Source: Solirubrobacter pauli
GTDB taxonomy: Bacteria; Actinomycetota; Thermoleophilia; Solirubrobacterales; Solirubrobacteraceae
Length of the DNA stretch: 64,000 nucleotides
Assembly (NCBI RefSeq): GCF_003633755.1
Contig: NZ_RBIL01000001.1
Location: 3,953,426 to 4,017,425 of the forward strand
Direction: 5' to 3'
Shown here: positions 20,266-28,812 of the stretch, in pieces
How positions within the stretch are numbered: position 1 is the stretch's first letter
Layout: each line of letters opens with the position of its first letter
The notes under the pieces: generated by a model
What the model saw: only the letters and a program-made list of their open reading frames with translations
Told to the model about the DNA's origin: nothing
The model's database searches: none
Position numbers and translations under genes: made by a program

Positions 20266-23200
20266 GCACGCCGAAGTTCACCGCCGAGCAGCGCGCCGCG
20301 ATCGAAGCCCGCAAGGGCTCGTCGCTGCTCGCCGCGAACGCCGGCTCGGGCAAGACGGCCGTCATGGTCGAGCGGATCGCGGCCGCGATCCGCGAGGACG
20401 ACGTGCCCGTCAACGCGATCCTCGCGCTCACCTTCACCGAGAAGGCGGCGGGCGAGCTGGCCGAGCGCCTGCGCCGCCGCCTGACGGACCTCGGCGAGGC
20501 GGAGCACGCCCGCGCGGTCGACGGCGCCTGGATCGGCACCATCCACGGCTTCTGCGCCCGCCTGCTGCGGTCCCAGCCGCTCGCGGCCGGCCTGGACCCG
20601 CGCTTCGAGGTGATGGAGGAGACCGCCGCCGAGCGGCTCGCCAACGCGGCCTACGACACCGCGCTGGAGTCCTGGGGCCGCACGCACGGCGCCGAGGCGA
20701 TCGACCTCGCCGCGTCCTACGGCCCGAACCTGCGCGACCTCATCCGCGGCACCTACTCGACGCTGCGCGCCCGCGGCCAGGCACGTCCGCGCGTGCAGAT
20801 CCCGCCCCAGACCGCCGCCCCCGACGCCTCCGCGCTCGCCGCCGCCGGGGAAGCCGCCACCCGGGACCTCGCCCCGGCCAAGGACGGCGTCCGCATCGCC
20901 GCGGCCCGCACGGCGCTGGAGGAGTGCGCCCGGATCACCGCCCAGGACGGCGTGCCGTGGCCCGGCGAGCTCAACGTCGCCGAGCTCAAGGGCGGCGCGA
21001 AGGCGCTCCAGTCGGACGCGTGCGAGGCCTACCGCGAGGTCTGGGCCGCGTACCGCAGCGCCTGCGCCGAGTACCACTCGCACACCGCGCTGACGCTCAT
21101 AGACGCGCTGCTGCACCGGTACGGGCGCACGTTCGAGCAGGCCAAGCAGGAGCGCGCGGCGGTCGACTTCGAGGACCTCGAGCTGCGCGCCCGCGACCTG
21201 CTGGAGAACGCCGAGACGCGCGAGCGCTGGGCCGAGCGGTTCAGCCTGATCATGATCGACGAGTTCCAGGACACGAACGCCGTGCAGCTGGAGATCCTCG
21301 AGCACCTGGAGCGCGACAACCTGTTCGCGGTCGGCGACGAGTTCCAGTCGATCTACCGCTTCCGCCACGCGGACGTCGGCATCTTCCGGCGCCGCGCGGA
21401 GGGGGTCGTGCGGCGGCTGAACGTGAACTTCCGCTCACGCGAGGAGCTGCTGGACGTCCTCAACACGACGTTCCGGCCCGAGTTCGGCGAGCGCTTCTCG
21501 CCGCTGCGCGCGGGCCGGCAGGAGCCGCCCGCCGACGACGGCCCGACGCTGCGCCTGTTCGCGGTGGACCCGCCGTCCGGCGACCCGCCCGTCGAGCTGC
21601 TGATCACCGACACGCCCGGCTGGGACGAGCATGAGGCCAAGCTCGGCCTCGCCGGCGGCGGCGACCAGCCGTGGCGGCGCGGGGAGGCCCGCGCGATCGC
21701 CCACCGCCTGCGCCAGGAGACCGAAGCGGGCCGCCGCGCCGGGGACATCGTCGTGCTCGTCCGCGCCACCTCGAGCCTCCGCCTCCTCGAAGAGGCGCTC
21801 GAGGAGCAGGGCCTGCCCACGTACGTCGTCGGCGGCCGCGGCTACTGGTCGCAGGAGCAGGTCCGCGACGGCCTCGCCTGGCTGCGTGTGCTCGCGAACC
21901 CGCACGACGAGGAAGCGCTGCTCACCGTCCTCAGCTCCCCGTTCTGCGGAGCGGACACGGACGAGCTCGTCGCGCTCACCGAGGACGGCCGGCGCCGCGG
22001 TTCGCTGTGGGCCGCGCTGCGCGCGCGGGGCGAGACGCGCGACGGCGACCGCATCTCGGCCCTCGCGCGGCTGATCGTCAAGGAGCGCGACCACGCCGAG
22101 CGGGCGCCGCTCGAGGTCCTGCTCGAGCGGGCGATCGTCGCCACCGGCTACGACCTGGCGACGCTCTCGCGCCCGGGCGGCGACCGCCGCCTGGCGAACC
22201 TGCGGAAGCTGATGCGGCTCGCCGGCGAGTACGAGCGGGCCGAGGGCCGGGACCTGCGCGGCTTCCTGGCCGACGCGCAGGCGCGGGACCTCGCCGAGGC
22301 TCGTGAGGGCGAGGCGGCGCTGGAGTCCGAGGGGCTGGACGCGATCCGCCTGATGACGATCCACCGCGCGAAGGGCCTCGAGTTCCCGGTCGTGTGCGTG
22401 GCCGACCTCGGCCGCCAGTCGGGTGGGCGGCGCGCGGCGCTGCTCGTGGGGGAGGACCGGACCGCCGGGCTGCGGCTCGCACCGCTCGGCGGCGGCGACA
22501 CGATCCCGACGGCCGCGTGGGAGCGGCTCGCCGCCGAGGATGCGAACGCCGAGGCCGAGGAGGAGCGGCGGCTGTTCTACGTGGCTTTCACCCGCGCCCG
22601 GGAGCTGTTGATCCTGTCCGGCGGCACCGACACGTCGAAGTGGCCCGCGCCGCGCAACGGCGGCCCGCCGATCGACTGGATCGTCCGCGCGCTCACGCCG
22701 TCGCTGCAGCTGCCGGCCGTGCTCGAGCGCACGTGGGACGGCCGGATCGCCCGCCTGAAGATCCAGGTCAACACGCCCGAGACGCTGCTGGACGAGGCGC
22801 TCGTGAGCCGTCCGCGGACCCAGCACCAGGAGCCGACCGCGCTCCCGTCCGTGCCCGCGAAGGTCACGCCCGAGTTCGTGCGCGGCCGCCCCGCGCCGCA
22901 GCGGCTCTCCTACAGCCAGCTGTCCGACTACGCCAAGTGCGGCTACCGCTTCTACCTCAAGCGGGTCCTGAACCTGCCGAACATCCAGCCGCCCCCGCCG
23001 GTCGAGGGCGAGCCGGAGACCGTCAGCGGGATCGACCCGCTGCTTCGCGGCTCGATCGTCCACGAAGCGCTCGAGGAGCTCGACTTCGACGCGCCGTGCG
23101 CGCCCGCCGACGACGCGGTCCGCGCGCTCACGGACGCCGAGCTCACCGACGAGGAGGTCGCCGAGATCCAGGCCTTCGTCGAGGCGTTCGCCCGGTCACC

Positions 23201-23768
23201 GCTGTGCGGGCGCCTCACACGGGCCGCCCGCGTCACCCGCGAGGCGGGCTTCCACTTCACGCTCGACCAGGACGGCAGCGGGCCGCTCGTGCGCGGGTTC
23301 GTCGACGTCTACGCAGAAGAGCCCGACGGCGCCCACCTCGTCGTCGACTACAAGACCGACCACGTCCCCGAGGGCACGACCCCCGAGGCCTACGTCGAGC
23401 GCAACTACGAGACTCAGCGGCTCGTCTACGCCCTCGCGGCGCTGCGGGCCGGCGCGCCCCGGGTCGAGGTCGCCTACTGCCTGCTCGAGCGCCCGGACGA
23501 GCCGCTCACGGTCACCTACGACGCCCACGACGCACCCGACATCGCGGCACGCATCCGCGAGCTGGCACACGGCATCCTCACGCACGCCTATCCGGTCACG
23601 GACACGCCCCACCGCGAGCTGTGCGGCACCTGCCCGGGCCGCACGAAGCTCTGCAGCTACACCTCGGAAGAGACGCTCAGGCTTCCGCCGGCTCTTTGGC
23701 CGGGAGGACCGGGCCGTCGTACGTCTCCGGCAGGTACTTCGCCCGTCGCAGCCCCACCACGGCGTTGA
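20262..23768 (+). CDS. addA: AddA-like UvrD/Rep superfamily helicase-nuclease
   Basis: This is the ATP-dependent 3'-5' helicase and nuclease subunit of an AddAB-type complex. The 1168-aa protein has Walker A AGSGKT at 27-32, motif Ia LTFTEKAAGEL, the DEFQDT box near D333, VNFRSREELL, helicase C-domain motifs (MTIHRAKGLEF), and a C-terminal nuclease with D1029-Y-K1031. The ATGA overlap at 20262 fixes the start and implies coupling to addB. The final 34 residues, after the CGTCPGRTKLC cysteines, are a non-conserved tail that overlaps the convergent membrane-protein gene by 92 bp. Confidence 0.92.
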   Translation: MSTPKFTAEQRAAIEARKGSSLLAANAGSGKTAVMVERIAAAIREDDVPVNAILALTFTEKAAGELAERLRRRLTDLGEAEHARAVDGAWIGTIHGFCARLLRSQPLAAGLDPRFEVMEETAAERLANAAYDTALESWGRTHGAEAIDLAASYGPNLRDLIRGTYSTLRARGQARPRVQIPPQTAAPDASALAAAGEAATRDLAPAKDGVRIAAARTALEECARITAQDGVPWPGELNVAELKGGAKALQSDACEAYREVWAAYRSACAEYHSHTALTLIDALLHRYGRTFEQAKQERAAVDFEDLELRARDLLENAETRERWAERFSLIMIDEFQDTNAVQLEILEHLERDNLFAVGDEFQSIYRFRHADVGIFRRRAEGVVRRLNVNFRSREELLDVLNTTFRPEFGERFSPLRAGRQEPPADDGPTLRLFAVDPPSGDPPVELLITDTPGWDEHEAKLGLAGGGDQPWRRGEARAIAHRLRQETEAGRRAGDIVVLVRATSSLRLLEEALEEQGLPTYVVGGRGYWSQEQVRDGLAWLRVLANPHDEEALLTVLSSPFCGADTDELVALTEDGRRRGSLWAALRARGETRDGDRISALARLIVKERDHAERAPLEVLLERAIVATGYDLATLSRPGGDRRLANLRKLMRLAGEYERAEGRDLRGFLADAQARDLAEAREGEAALESEGLDAIRLMTIHRAKGLEFPVVCVADLGRQSGGRRAALLVGEDRTAGLRLAPLGGGDTIPTAAWERLAAEDANAEAEEERRLFYVAFTRARELLILSGGTDTSKWPAPRNGGPPIDWIVRALTPSLQLPAVLERTWDGRIARLKIQVNTPETLLDEALVSRPRTQHQEPTALPSVPAKVTPEFVRGRPAPQRLSYSQLSDYAKCGYRFYLKRVLNLPNIQPPPPVEGEPETVSGIDPLLRGSIVHEALEELDFDAPCAPADDAVRALTDAELTDEEVAEIQAFVEAFARSPLCGRLTRAARVTREAGFHFTLDQDGSGPLVRGFVDVYAEEPDGAHLVVDYKTDHVPEGTTPEAYVERNYETQRLVYALAALRAGAPRVEVAYCLLERPDEPLTVTYDAHDAPDIAARIRELAHGILTHAYPVTDTPHRELCGTCPGRTKLCSYTSEETLRLPPALWPGGPGRRTSPAGTSPVAAPPRR

Positions 23769-24627
23769 GCTCCGCGCCGAACAGGAGCGCGAGGTTCGTC
23801 ACCCACAGCCACACGAGCAGGATCACCGCGCCCGCGAAGGCGCCGTAGGTGGCCGAGTAGGACGAGAAGTTCGAGACGTAGACGAAGAACAGCGCCGAGG
23901 CGATGATCCACAGGACCACGCCGGTCACGGCGCCCGGCGAGATCCAGCGGAACTTGCGGACCTCGACGTTGGGCGACGCGTAGTAGACGATCGCGTAGAT
24001 CAGCATCGCGACCGCCAGCGCGGCCGGCCAGCGCAGGATCTTCCAGGCGAGGGCGGCGCTCTCGCCGAGCCCGATCTTCCCGAAGACGTCGGTGGCCAGG
24101 CCACCGCCGAGGAAGATCAGCACGAACGTGATCAGGACGAGCGCCATCACGGCGAGCGTCCACATCAGGTCGGTCGCCTTCTGCTTGACGAAACCGCGGC
24201 CCTCTTCGACGCGGAAGATCTTGTTGAGCGCGCGACCCGCGGCGCCGAACGCGCCGGAGGCGCCGTTGAGGGCGGTGGCGAGGCCGATAATCAGCGCGAC
24301 GATGGCGGTGCCACGCTGCTCCTGGGCGGCGGAGAGCGCGCCGGTGACGGCGTCGACGGTGTCCGCCGGGGCGCCGGCGTCACGCAGGTAGTTGGCGGCT
24401 TGGTCGATCAGGCCTTGCTGGCCGAACACGCCGAGGAGGGCGGCGCAGAACAGCAGCGCCGGGAAGAGCGACAGCAGCGAGTAGTAGGTGAGCGCCGCCG
24501 CGTTGTCCGTGATCTGGTCACGGCGGAACCGCCCGAGGGCCTGCTTGAAGTCGGCAAGCGCGATCGGAGGGCCGGCCTGGCGGCCGTCGGTGACGGCCGC
24601 CTCAGGCTTACCGGAGAAGCGGGTCAG
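23677..24627 (-). CDS. YihY/BrkB family membrane protein
   Basis: The 316-aa protein has a soluble N-terminal segment of about 30 residues and about six transmembrane helices, with the family-typical DNAAALTYYSLLSLFPALL, the FGAAGRALNKIF loop, and the last helix pair YGAFAGAVILLVWLWVTNLALLFGAE with polar breaks. YihY proteins were once called RNase BN; the current view is of a transporter-like membrane family of unclear function. No ATG, GTG or TTG occurs at a sensible place. The likely start is a CTG at 24627 that overlaps the stop of the upstream small gene. Confidence 0.85.
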   Translation of the reverse strand: MTRFSGKPEAAVTDGRQAGPPIALADFKQALGRFRRDQITDNAAALTYYSLLSLFPALLFCAALLGVFGQQGLIDQAANYLRDAGAPADTVDAVTGALSAAQEQRGTAIVALIIGLATALNGASGAFGAAGRALNKIFRVEEGRGFVKQKATDLMWTLAVMALVLITFVLIFLGGGLATDVFGKIGLGESAALAWKILRWPAALAVAMLIYAIVYYASPNVEVRKFRWISPGAVTGVVLWIIASALFFVYVSNFSSYSATYGAFAGAVILLVWLWVTNLALLFGAELNAVVGLRRAKYLPETYDGPVLPAKEPAEA

Positions 24628-24797
24628 TACCCCCGCCTTCCGCCGAAGCGGTTGCCGAGGCCGTAGCCACCGGACGGAATGCCGGCCAGGAGCACGAGCA
24701 CGGCGGCGATGATCGCGACGATCATCGGAAGGCCCAACGCCACGCAGAGCGCGTAGACAAGAGCCGCGAGCAGAACAGCGATCAGAATGCCAATCAC
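24624..24797 (-). CDS. Small hydrophobic membrane protein, 57 aa
   Basis: GTG 24797 is preceded by AAGGGG at good spacing. The product has two transmembrane helices (about 2-22 and 24-42) and a Gly/Arg-rich tail (GGYGLGNRFGGRRGY). Short two-helix proteins of this kind are common in actinobacteria and have no assigned function. It lies directly upstream of and overlaps the YihY gene, so it may be an accessory subunit or a coupling leader. A longer frame from 24827 adds an unconvincing N terminus. Confidence 0.7.
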   Translation of the reverse strand: MIGILIAVLLAALVYALCVALGLPMIVAIIAAVLVLLAGIPSGGYGLGNRFGGRRGY

Positions 24798-24839
24798 GGT
24801 TTCCCCTTCCAGAAATTGACGGTACACCGCTTATTCCCG

Positions 24840-24866
24840 GCACAACTACAACCCAATCCGACCTGT
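24840..24866 (-). promoter_or_regulatory. Candidate promoter with consensus -35 TTGACA
   Basis: On the minus strand TTGACA is followed after 15 bases by TAGTTG, ahead of the small membrane protein gene. The -35 is a perfect match but the spacer is short and the -10 is weak. Confidence 0.3.
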
Positions 24867-24883
24867 CAATCGCGGTTGCCGCC

Positions 24884-25603
24884 GTGCAAGCGGCGACCCA
24901 GGCAGCGCAGTCGGCGCGCAACGCACCGCTGAGAGCGCGTGCCAAGAGCGTCCCCGCCGACCTGGTGACCGACGCCGACGCGCGGGCCGAGCACGCCGCG
25001 GCGGAGATCATCCGCGCCGCGCGCCCCGACGACGCGATCGTCGGCGAGGAGGGCACGAGCGACGCCGGTACCACCGGCCGCCGCTGGTACCTCGACGGCA
25101 TCGACGGCACGGTCGCGTTCGCCAACCGCTTCCCGGGCGGCTGGTGCAGCGCGGTCGCGCTCGTCGACGACGACGGGCCGCTCGTCAGCGCGGTCCACGA
25201 CCCGCTCGGCGAGCTCTACGCCGCGGCCCGCGGCGAGGGCGCGACGTGCAACGGCGAGCCGCTCGCGATCCGCACCGGCCGCACGCTGGAGCAGGCCCAC
25301 GTCGCGCTGTTCCTGCGCCAGGACCGGTTGGTGCAGCCGGGCGTACGCGCCAACGGCCACGCGATCATGGACCGCGCCGGGCTGTTCCGCCATGCCGGGC
25401 CAGGCACGCTGGAGCTCGCCTGGATCGCGGCGGGCCGGCTCGACGCGTGGATCCAGCCGAGCACCGACCCGTGGGACTGGCACCCCGGCGCGCTGCTCGT
25501 CACCGAGGCCGGGGGCGCCACGCGCGTCGTCCAGCGGGAGACGCGCTGGCACGTGGCCGGCCCGTCGTCACTGGTTGACGCGCTCGTCGCGCTGCTTACC
25601 TAG
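24884..25603 (+). CDS. Inositol monophosphatase/histidinol-phosphatase family protein
   Basis: The 239-aa protein has all metal-binding motifs of the lithium-sensitive IMPase superfamily: GEEG near residue 55, the DPIDGT equivalent DGIDGT near 72, and WDWHPGALLVTEAGG near 200. It should hydrolyse a small phosphate monoester such as inositol phosphate or histidinol phosphate; the substrate is not determined by sequence. GTG 24884 is the first canonical start. The conceptual frame extends upstream with family-like residues (DLSIAVAAV), so a non-canonical earlier start is possible. Confidence 0.85.
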   Translation: MQAATQAAQSARNAPLRARAKSVPADLVTDADARAEHAAAEIIRAARPDDAIVGEEGTSDAGTTGRRWYLDGIDGTVAFANRFPGGWCSAVALVDDDGPLVSAVHDPLGELYAAARGEGATCNGEPLAIRTGRTLEQAHVALFLRQDRLVQPGVRANGHAIMDRAGLFRHAGPGTLELAWIAAGRLDAWIQPSTDPWDWHPGALLVTEAGGATRVVQRETRWHVAGPSSLVDALVALLT

Positions 25604-26210
25604 GAGGGAGCAGCGCGTGGCCGTCGAGGACGGTCTGCGCGACGTCCACCACGCGCCGCCCGCTCGAACGCGCGTGCTCGCGCAGGAGTTCGAAGGCGGC
25701 GCGCTCGCCCACCGTGTGGCGCTCCATCAGCACGCCCTTGGCGCGCTCGATCACTGCCCGCCGGTCCAGAGCCGACTCCAGCTGCGCCACCTTCTCGTGC
25801 AGCCGCTCCTCCTCGCGGTGGCGCCGCATCGCGACGTCGATCGCGCCCTGGACGTCCGCGGGCGCCCACGAGTCCACGTAGCCGGCGATGCCCATGTCCG
25901 CGGCGCGGGCGATCGTCTCGGCCGACTCGGCCTGCCGCACGGTCACCAGCACAGGGCCGGACGCGAACGTCACGGTCTCCGAGATCAGCGCCAGGCCGTG
26001 CTCGTCGTCGCCGTCGAGCACGACGAAGGCGACGTCCGGGTCTTCCCGCGCGATCAGCTCTGTGGCCTCCGCGACCGACACCGCGAACGGCGCCACCTCG
26101 TGGCCCAGCGCGTCCAGCACGTCCCCGAGCGCGCGCAGGTCCTCCTTGCGCTCGTTGGCCAGGAGGATTCGAAGGTTGCTCTCGCTCGTACTCGAAACGT
26201 CAGTGGTCAT
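25596..26210 (-). CDS. ANTAR-domain response regulator (RNA-binding antiterminator)
   Basis: The 204-aa protein has an N-terminal pseudo-receiver or receiver domain (about 12-125; D66 in VVLDGDD is the candidate phospho-site), a short coiled coil and a C-terminal ANTAR domain (about 140-200; RAVIERAKGVLMERHTVGE). ANTAR proteins bind paired RNA hairpins and prevent transcription termination. Its RNA target is not evident here. It is divergent from the SigB-type gene downstream and overlaps the IMPase gene tail-to-tail by 8 bp. Confidence 0.9.
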   Translation of the reverse strand: MTTDVSSTSESNLRILLANERKEDLRALGDVLDALGHEVAPFAVSVAEATELIAREDPDVAFVVLDGDDEHGLALISETVTFASGPVLVTVRQAESAETIARAADMGIAGYVDSWAPADVQGAIDVAMRRHREEERLHEKVAQLESALDRRAVIERAKGVLMERHTVGERAAFELLREHARSSGRRVVDVAQTVLDGHALLPPR

Positions 26211-26312
26211 GTCCGTAACCGTCTTCTACACTTTTTGGGCCCGGCCGTGACCCCCGCCGGATGGAATCTTGCGCCCCAGACACCCGGCGCAGACCTCCGC
26301 AACCAAACGGCT

Positions 26313-27119
26313 TTGGCACAACTCGACGACCGAGCGAACTCCGGCAATGCGCCGCGAGGATATCCCGCTGACAGCGAATCGCGGGCGGCCCGCGCACGCG
26401 CCGACAAGGCGCTGCTCGAGCGCGCGCACCGTGGTGATCAGCGTGCGCGTTCCCAGCTCGTAGACCGCTTCCTCCCGCTGGCGCGCCAGCTGGCCCGCCG
26501 CTACCAGCGCGGCGGTGAGCCGCTGGACGACCTCGTGCAGGTCGCCAGCCTGGGCCTGTTGAAGGCGATCGACCGGTTCGACCCGAGCCGGGAGACCGCG
26601 TTCTCGAGCTTCGCCGTCCCGACCATCCTCGGGGAGCTCAAGCGCCACTTCCGCGATAAGGGCTGGTCCGTCCGCGTCCCGCGTGACCTGCAGGAGCTCG
26701 CGGTCAAGCTCGAGCCGGTGGGCGAGGAGCTCGCGCGTGAGCTCGGCCGCGCCGCAACGCCCGCGGAGATCGCCGAGCGCACCGGGACGACCGTCGAGCA
26801 GGTGCTCGAGGCGCGCGAGGCCGCCAGCGCCTACCGCGCCGTGAGCCTCGATCGCCCCCGTGAGGACGACGAGGACGGCGACGGCCTCGGCGCCTCCTTC
26901 GGCGTCGAGGACACCGGCTTCGCCAACGCGGAGGACTCCGCGACGATCGAGAGCCTGATGCGCGTCCTCAACGAGCGCGAGCGCGAGATCCTGCGCCTGC
27001 GGTTCGCCGAGGACCTCACGCAGGCGGAGATCGGCGCGCGCGTGGGCGTCTCCCAGATGCACGTGAGCCGCATCATCCGCCAGGCGATCAACCGCTTGCG
27101 CGACGCCGCCGAGCAGTAA
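26313..27119 (+). CDS. SigB/SigF-family RNA polymerase sigma factor (copy 1)
   Basis: This alternative sigma factor of the general-stress type has region 2 (LARRYQRGGEPLDDLVQVASLGLLKAIDRFD, with SRETAFSSFAVPTILGELKRHFRD), region 3, and region 4 with the helix-turn-helix TQAEIGARVGVSQMHVSRII. The start is uncertain: TTG 26313 gives 268 aa and GTG 26247 is an in-frame alternative, and neither has a clear ribosome-binding site. Activity is probably controlled by the nearby RsbW-like and STAS proteins. The match to copies 2 and 3 in this window is strong across regions 2 and 4. Confidence 0.88.
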   Translation: MAQLDDRANSGNAPRGYPADSESRAARARADKALLERAHRGDQRARSQLVDRFLPLARQLARRYQRGGEPLDDLVQVASLGLLKAIDRFDPSRETAFSSFAVPTILGELKRHFRDKGWSVRVPRDLQELAVKLEPVGEELARELGRAATPAEIAERTGTTVEQVLEAREAASAYRAVSLDRPREDDEDGDGLGASFGVEDTGFANAEDSATIESLMRVLNEREREILRLRFAEDLTQAEIGARVGVSQMHVSRIIRQAINRLRDAAEQ

Positions 27120-27137
27120 GCCGGGTGCCGATCGGGG

Positions 27138-27143
27138 TACGCT
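27138..27143 (+). promoter_or_regulatory. -10 hexamer of the cupin gene (leaderless type)
   Basis: TACGCT ends seven bases before the ATG at 27151, so transcription would begin at or beside the start codon. Confidence 0.5.
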
Positions 27144-27150
27144 CCGCCCC

Positions 27151-27471
27151 ATGGAGCACTGGGACCTACGCACGCTCGACGTTCAGCCGCACCAGCCGAA
27201 GATCCTGCACTCCGCGCGCGGCGAAGCGCGGTCGATCCTGATCAACCTGCCTGCGGGCGAAGCGCTCGGGGAGCACGAGGTCCACGAGCGCGCGTACGTC
27301 GTCGTGATCGACGGCGAGGTCGAGCTCGGCGGGACGACCGGCGGGCCGGGCCTGGCCGCCGTGTTCGACCCGCAGGAGCGGCACGCCGTCACCGCGCACA
27401 CGGACGCGCGCCTGCTGCTCGTCCTCGCTCCCTGGCCGGGCGACGGCCACCCAGGGGCCCGCGACACCTGA
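27151..27471 (+). CDS. Small cupin-domain protein
   Basis: The 106-aa protein is a single cupin barrel: motif 1 lies around GEALGEHEVHERAYVVVIDGEVELGG and motif 2 around FDPQERHAVTAHTDARLLLV, with conserved Gly and His that could bind a metal. Stand-alone cupins have diverse roles (dioxygenase, isomerase, ligand-binding), and none can be assigned. It lies 31 bp after the sigma gene but has its own probable -10 hexamer. Confidence 0.75.
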   Translation: MEHWDLRTLDVQPHQPKILHSARGEARSILINLPAGEALGEHEVHERAYVVVIDGEVELGGTTGGPGLAAVFDPQERHAVTAHTDARLLLVLAPWPGDGHPGARDT

Positions 27472-27486
27472 GGCGAGCGCGGCTGA

Positions 27487-27518
27487 GCCGCCGGGCCCGC
27501 TCATGGCGGGCCCGCGGC
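27487..27518. terminator. Bidirectional terminator between cupin and BON genes
   Basis: CGGGCCCGC and GCGGGCCCG pair perfectly around a TCATG loop, with a further GCCG/CGGC extension past one bulged C. It lies between two convergent genes. Confidence 0.7.
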
Positions 27519-27531
27519 ACCGTGCCGTCCG

Positions 27532-27936
27532 CTACCGCTTGAACTGCTCGGACGCGAGGGAGCGCGGCTCGGCGGCCGGAGTCGGCGTGCCGGGCAGGTG
27601 GAGCAGGTTCTTGACGCCGGTGATGCCCTGGACCTTGCGCGCCTCCTTGGCGAAGCGCTCCGTCCAGGCCTCGTCAGCGGTGCCGCGCAGGTAGACGACG
27701 CCGGCCTGCACGTCCACGGAGACGTCGCCCTTGGGCGCGTCGGGTGCGCGGAAGATCTCGCTGCGCACGCGGTCGGCGAGCGTCTGGTCATCCATCTCCT
27801 CGTGCCGGCGCGGAATGACGTTGTGCGCCATGCCCTTGGCCGGGCCGACGAGGCGGCGGGCCTTGTTGCGGTTGAAGTATCCGGTGGCGATCGCTCCCGC
27901 CGCCGCTGCGCCGAAAGCGATGTACGCGGTCCTCAT
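27532..27936 (-). CDS. BON-domain protein with N-terminal hydrophobic segment
   Basis: The 134-aa protein has a glycine/alanine-rich hydrophobic start (residues 4-20), a basic linker and a BON domain at about 50-115 (DQTLADRVRSEIFRAPDAPKGDVSVDV, with VVYLRGTADEAW). BON domains bind membranes or phospholipids and occur in osmotic-stress proteins such as OsmY. Its place beside STAS and RsbW genes fits a stress-response role by context. AAGGGGG lies upstream of the ATG. Confidence 0.82.
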   Translation of the reverse strand: MRTAYIAFGAAAAGAIATGYFNRNKARRLVGPAKGMAHNVIPRRHEEMDDQTLADRVRSEIFRAPDAPKGDVSVDVQAGVVYLRGTADEAWTERFAKEARKVQGITGVKNLLHLPGTPTPAAEPRSLASEQFKR

Positions 27937-27996
27937 GGTGGTCGTACCCCCTTGTGGTTGCCGTCTGAGGAAACGGCTACCCGGGGGTACGCGCCG

Positions 27997-28356
27997 CTAC
28001 GCCCCGACCGCGCCCGAGTCGAGCGCTTCGTCCAACCGCTGCACGATCGTGAACACGCCGTCCAGACCGGTGATCCGGAACGTCTTGACGATCGCGTCGT
28101 TCGAGCACACGATCACGAGGCGCCCGTCCAGGCGGCGGAGGCGGCGGTGCGCGCCGATCAGCACGCCGAGCGACGAGGAGTCGATGAAGGTCGTCTCGGT
28201 CAGGTCGACGACGACGTGGGTGCGGCCCTCGTCGATGGGGGCGGACACACGCTGCTTGAACTCAGGGGCGGTGAAGAGGTCGATCTCGCCGGCGACGGCC
28301 ACCACGTGGGTGTCGGCGTCGATGGAACGATCTTCTATTGCAAAAGCCATGGCCAT
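27997..28356 (-). CDS. STAS-domain anti-sigma factor antagonist (RsbV-like)
   Basis: The 119-aa STAS protein carries the phosphorylatable serine motif FIDSSSLGVLIGAHRRL near residues 58-72. In partner-switching systems the unphosphorylated protein binds the anti-sigma kinase and frees the sigma factor; phosphorylation by that kinase reverses this. The two GHKL genes just upstream on the same strand are the obvious partners. ATG 28350 is an alternative start two codons later. Confidence 0.88.
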   Translation of the reverse strand: MAMAFAIEDRSIDADTHVVAVAGEIDLFTAPEFKQRVSAPIDEGRTHVVVDLTETTFIDSSSLGVLIGAHRRLRRLDGRLVIVCSNDAIVKTFRITGLDGVFTIVQRLDEALDSGAVGA

Positions 28357-28404
28357 CGCCGTTGGTAATCCCCGGCGACGGCCATTTCCAATCAGCCCGA
28401 ACGT

Positions 28405-28812
28405 CTAGTTGGCAGCGTTCGCGTACTCCAGGCGGACGAGCAGGAACTCCCGCTCGCCTTCCGGAGCCACGCGCAGCTCGTCCGCGAGTTGCTCGATCAC
28501 GTTGCCCACGCCGGGCACGGCCGCGTCGACCACGAGCGCGTCCCCGCCACCCGGGCGAAGCGGACCGACGCGCAGCGAGAGCGTGCGCGGGCCAGGTTCG
28601 AAGGCGACGTCGACGGTGCCGTGCAGCACGTGCGCGGGGGCGCGGGCGGCGATCAGGTCGGCCACCAGGACGGCGTCGTCCAGGCGGTCCAGCGGCAGGT
28701 CGGCGCGCGCGGCGAGCATGCCGACCACGCGGCGCAGGATCGGGCCGACGAGCGGCCCGGCGGCGATCGAGACGGTCGTGGGCGCGTCGGCGCCGCTCGG
28801 CTGGGCCGTCAC
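28405..28812 (-). CDS. Degenerate GHKL/RsbW-like protein
   Basis: The 135-aa product begins at GTG 28812, overlapping the upstream RsbW stop as GTGA. It has the length and alternating hydrophobic pattern of an anti-sigma ATPase (LPLDRLDDAVLVADLIAARAP, then LSLRVGPLRPGGGDALVVD, ending EFLLVRLEYA). The N-box asparagine and the glycine-rich G1 and G2 boxes are missing, so it probably does not bind ATP. It may be a non-catalytic partner or decoy of the adjacent RsbW. The assignment is structural inference. Confidence 0.6.
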   Translation of the reverse strand: MTAQPSGADAPTTVSIAAGPLVGPILRRVVGMLAARADLPLDRLDDAVLVADLIAARAPAHVLHGTVDVAFEPGPRTLSLRVGPLRPGGGDALVVDAAVPGVGNVIEQLADELRVAPEGEREFLLVRLEYANAAN

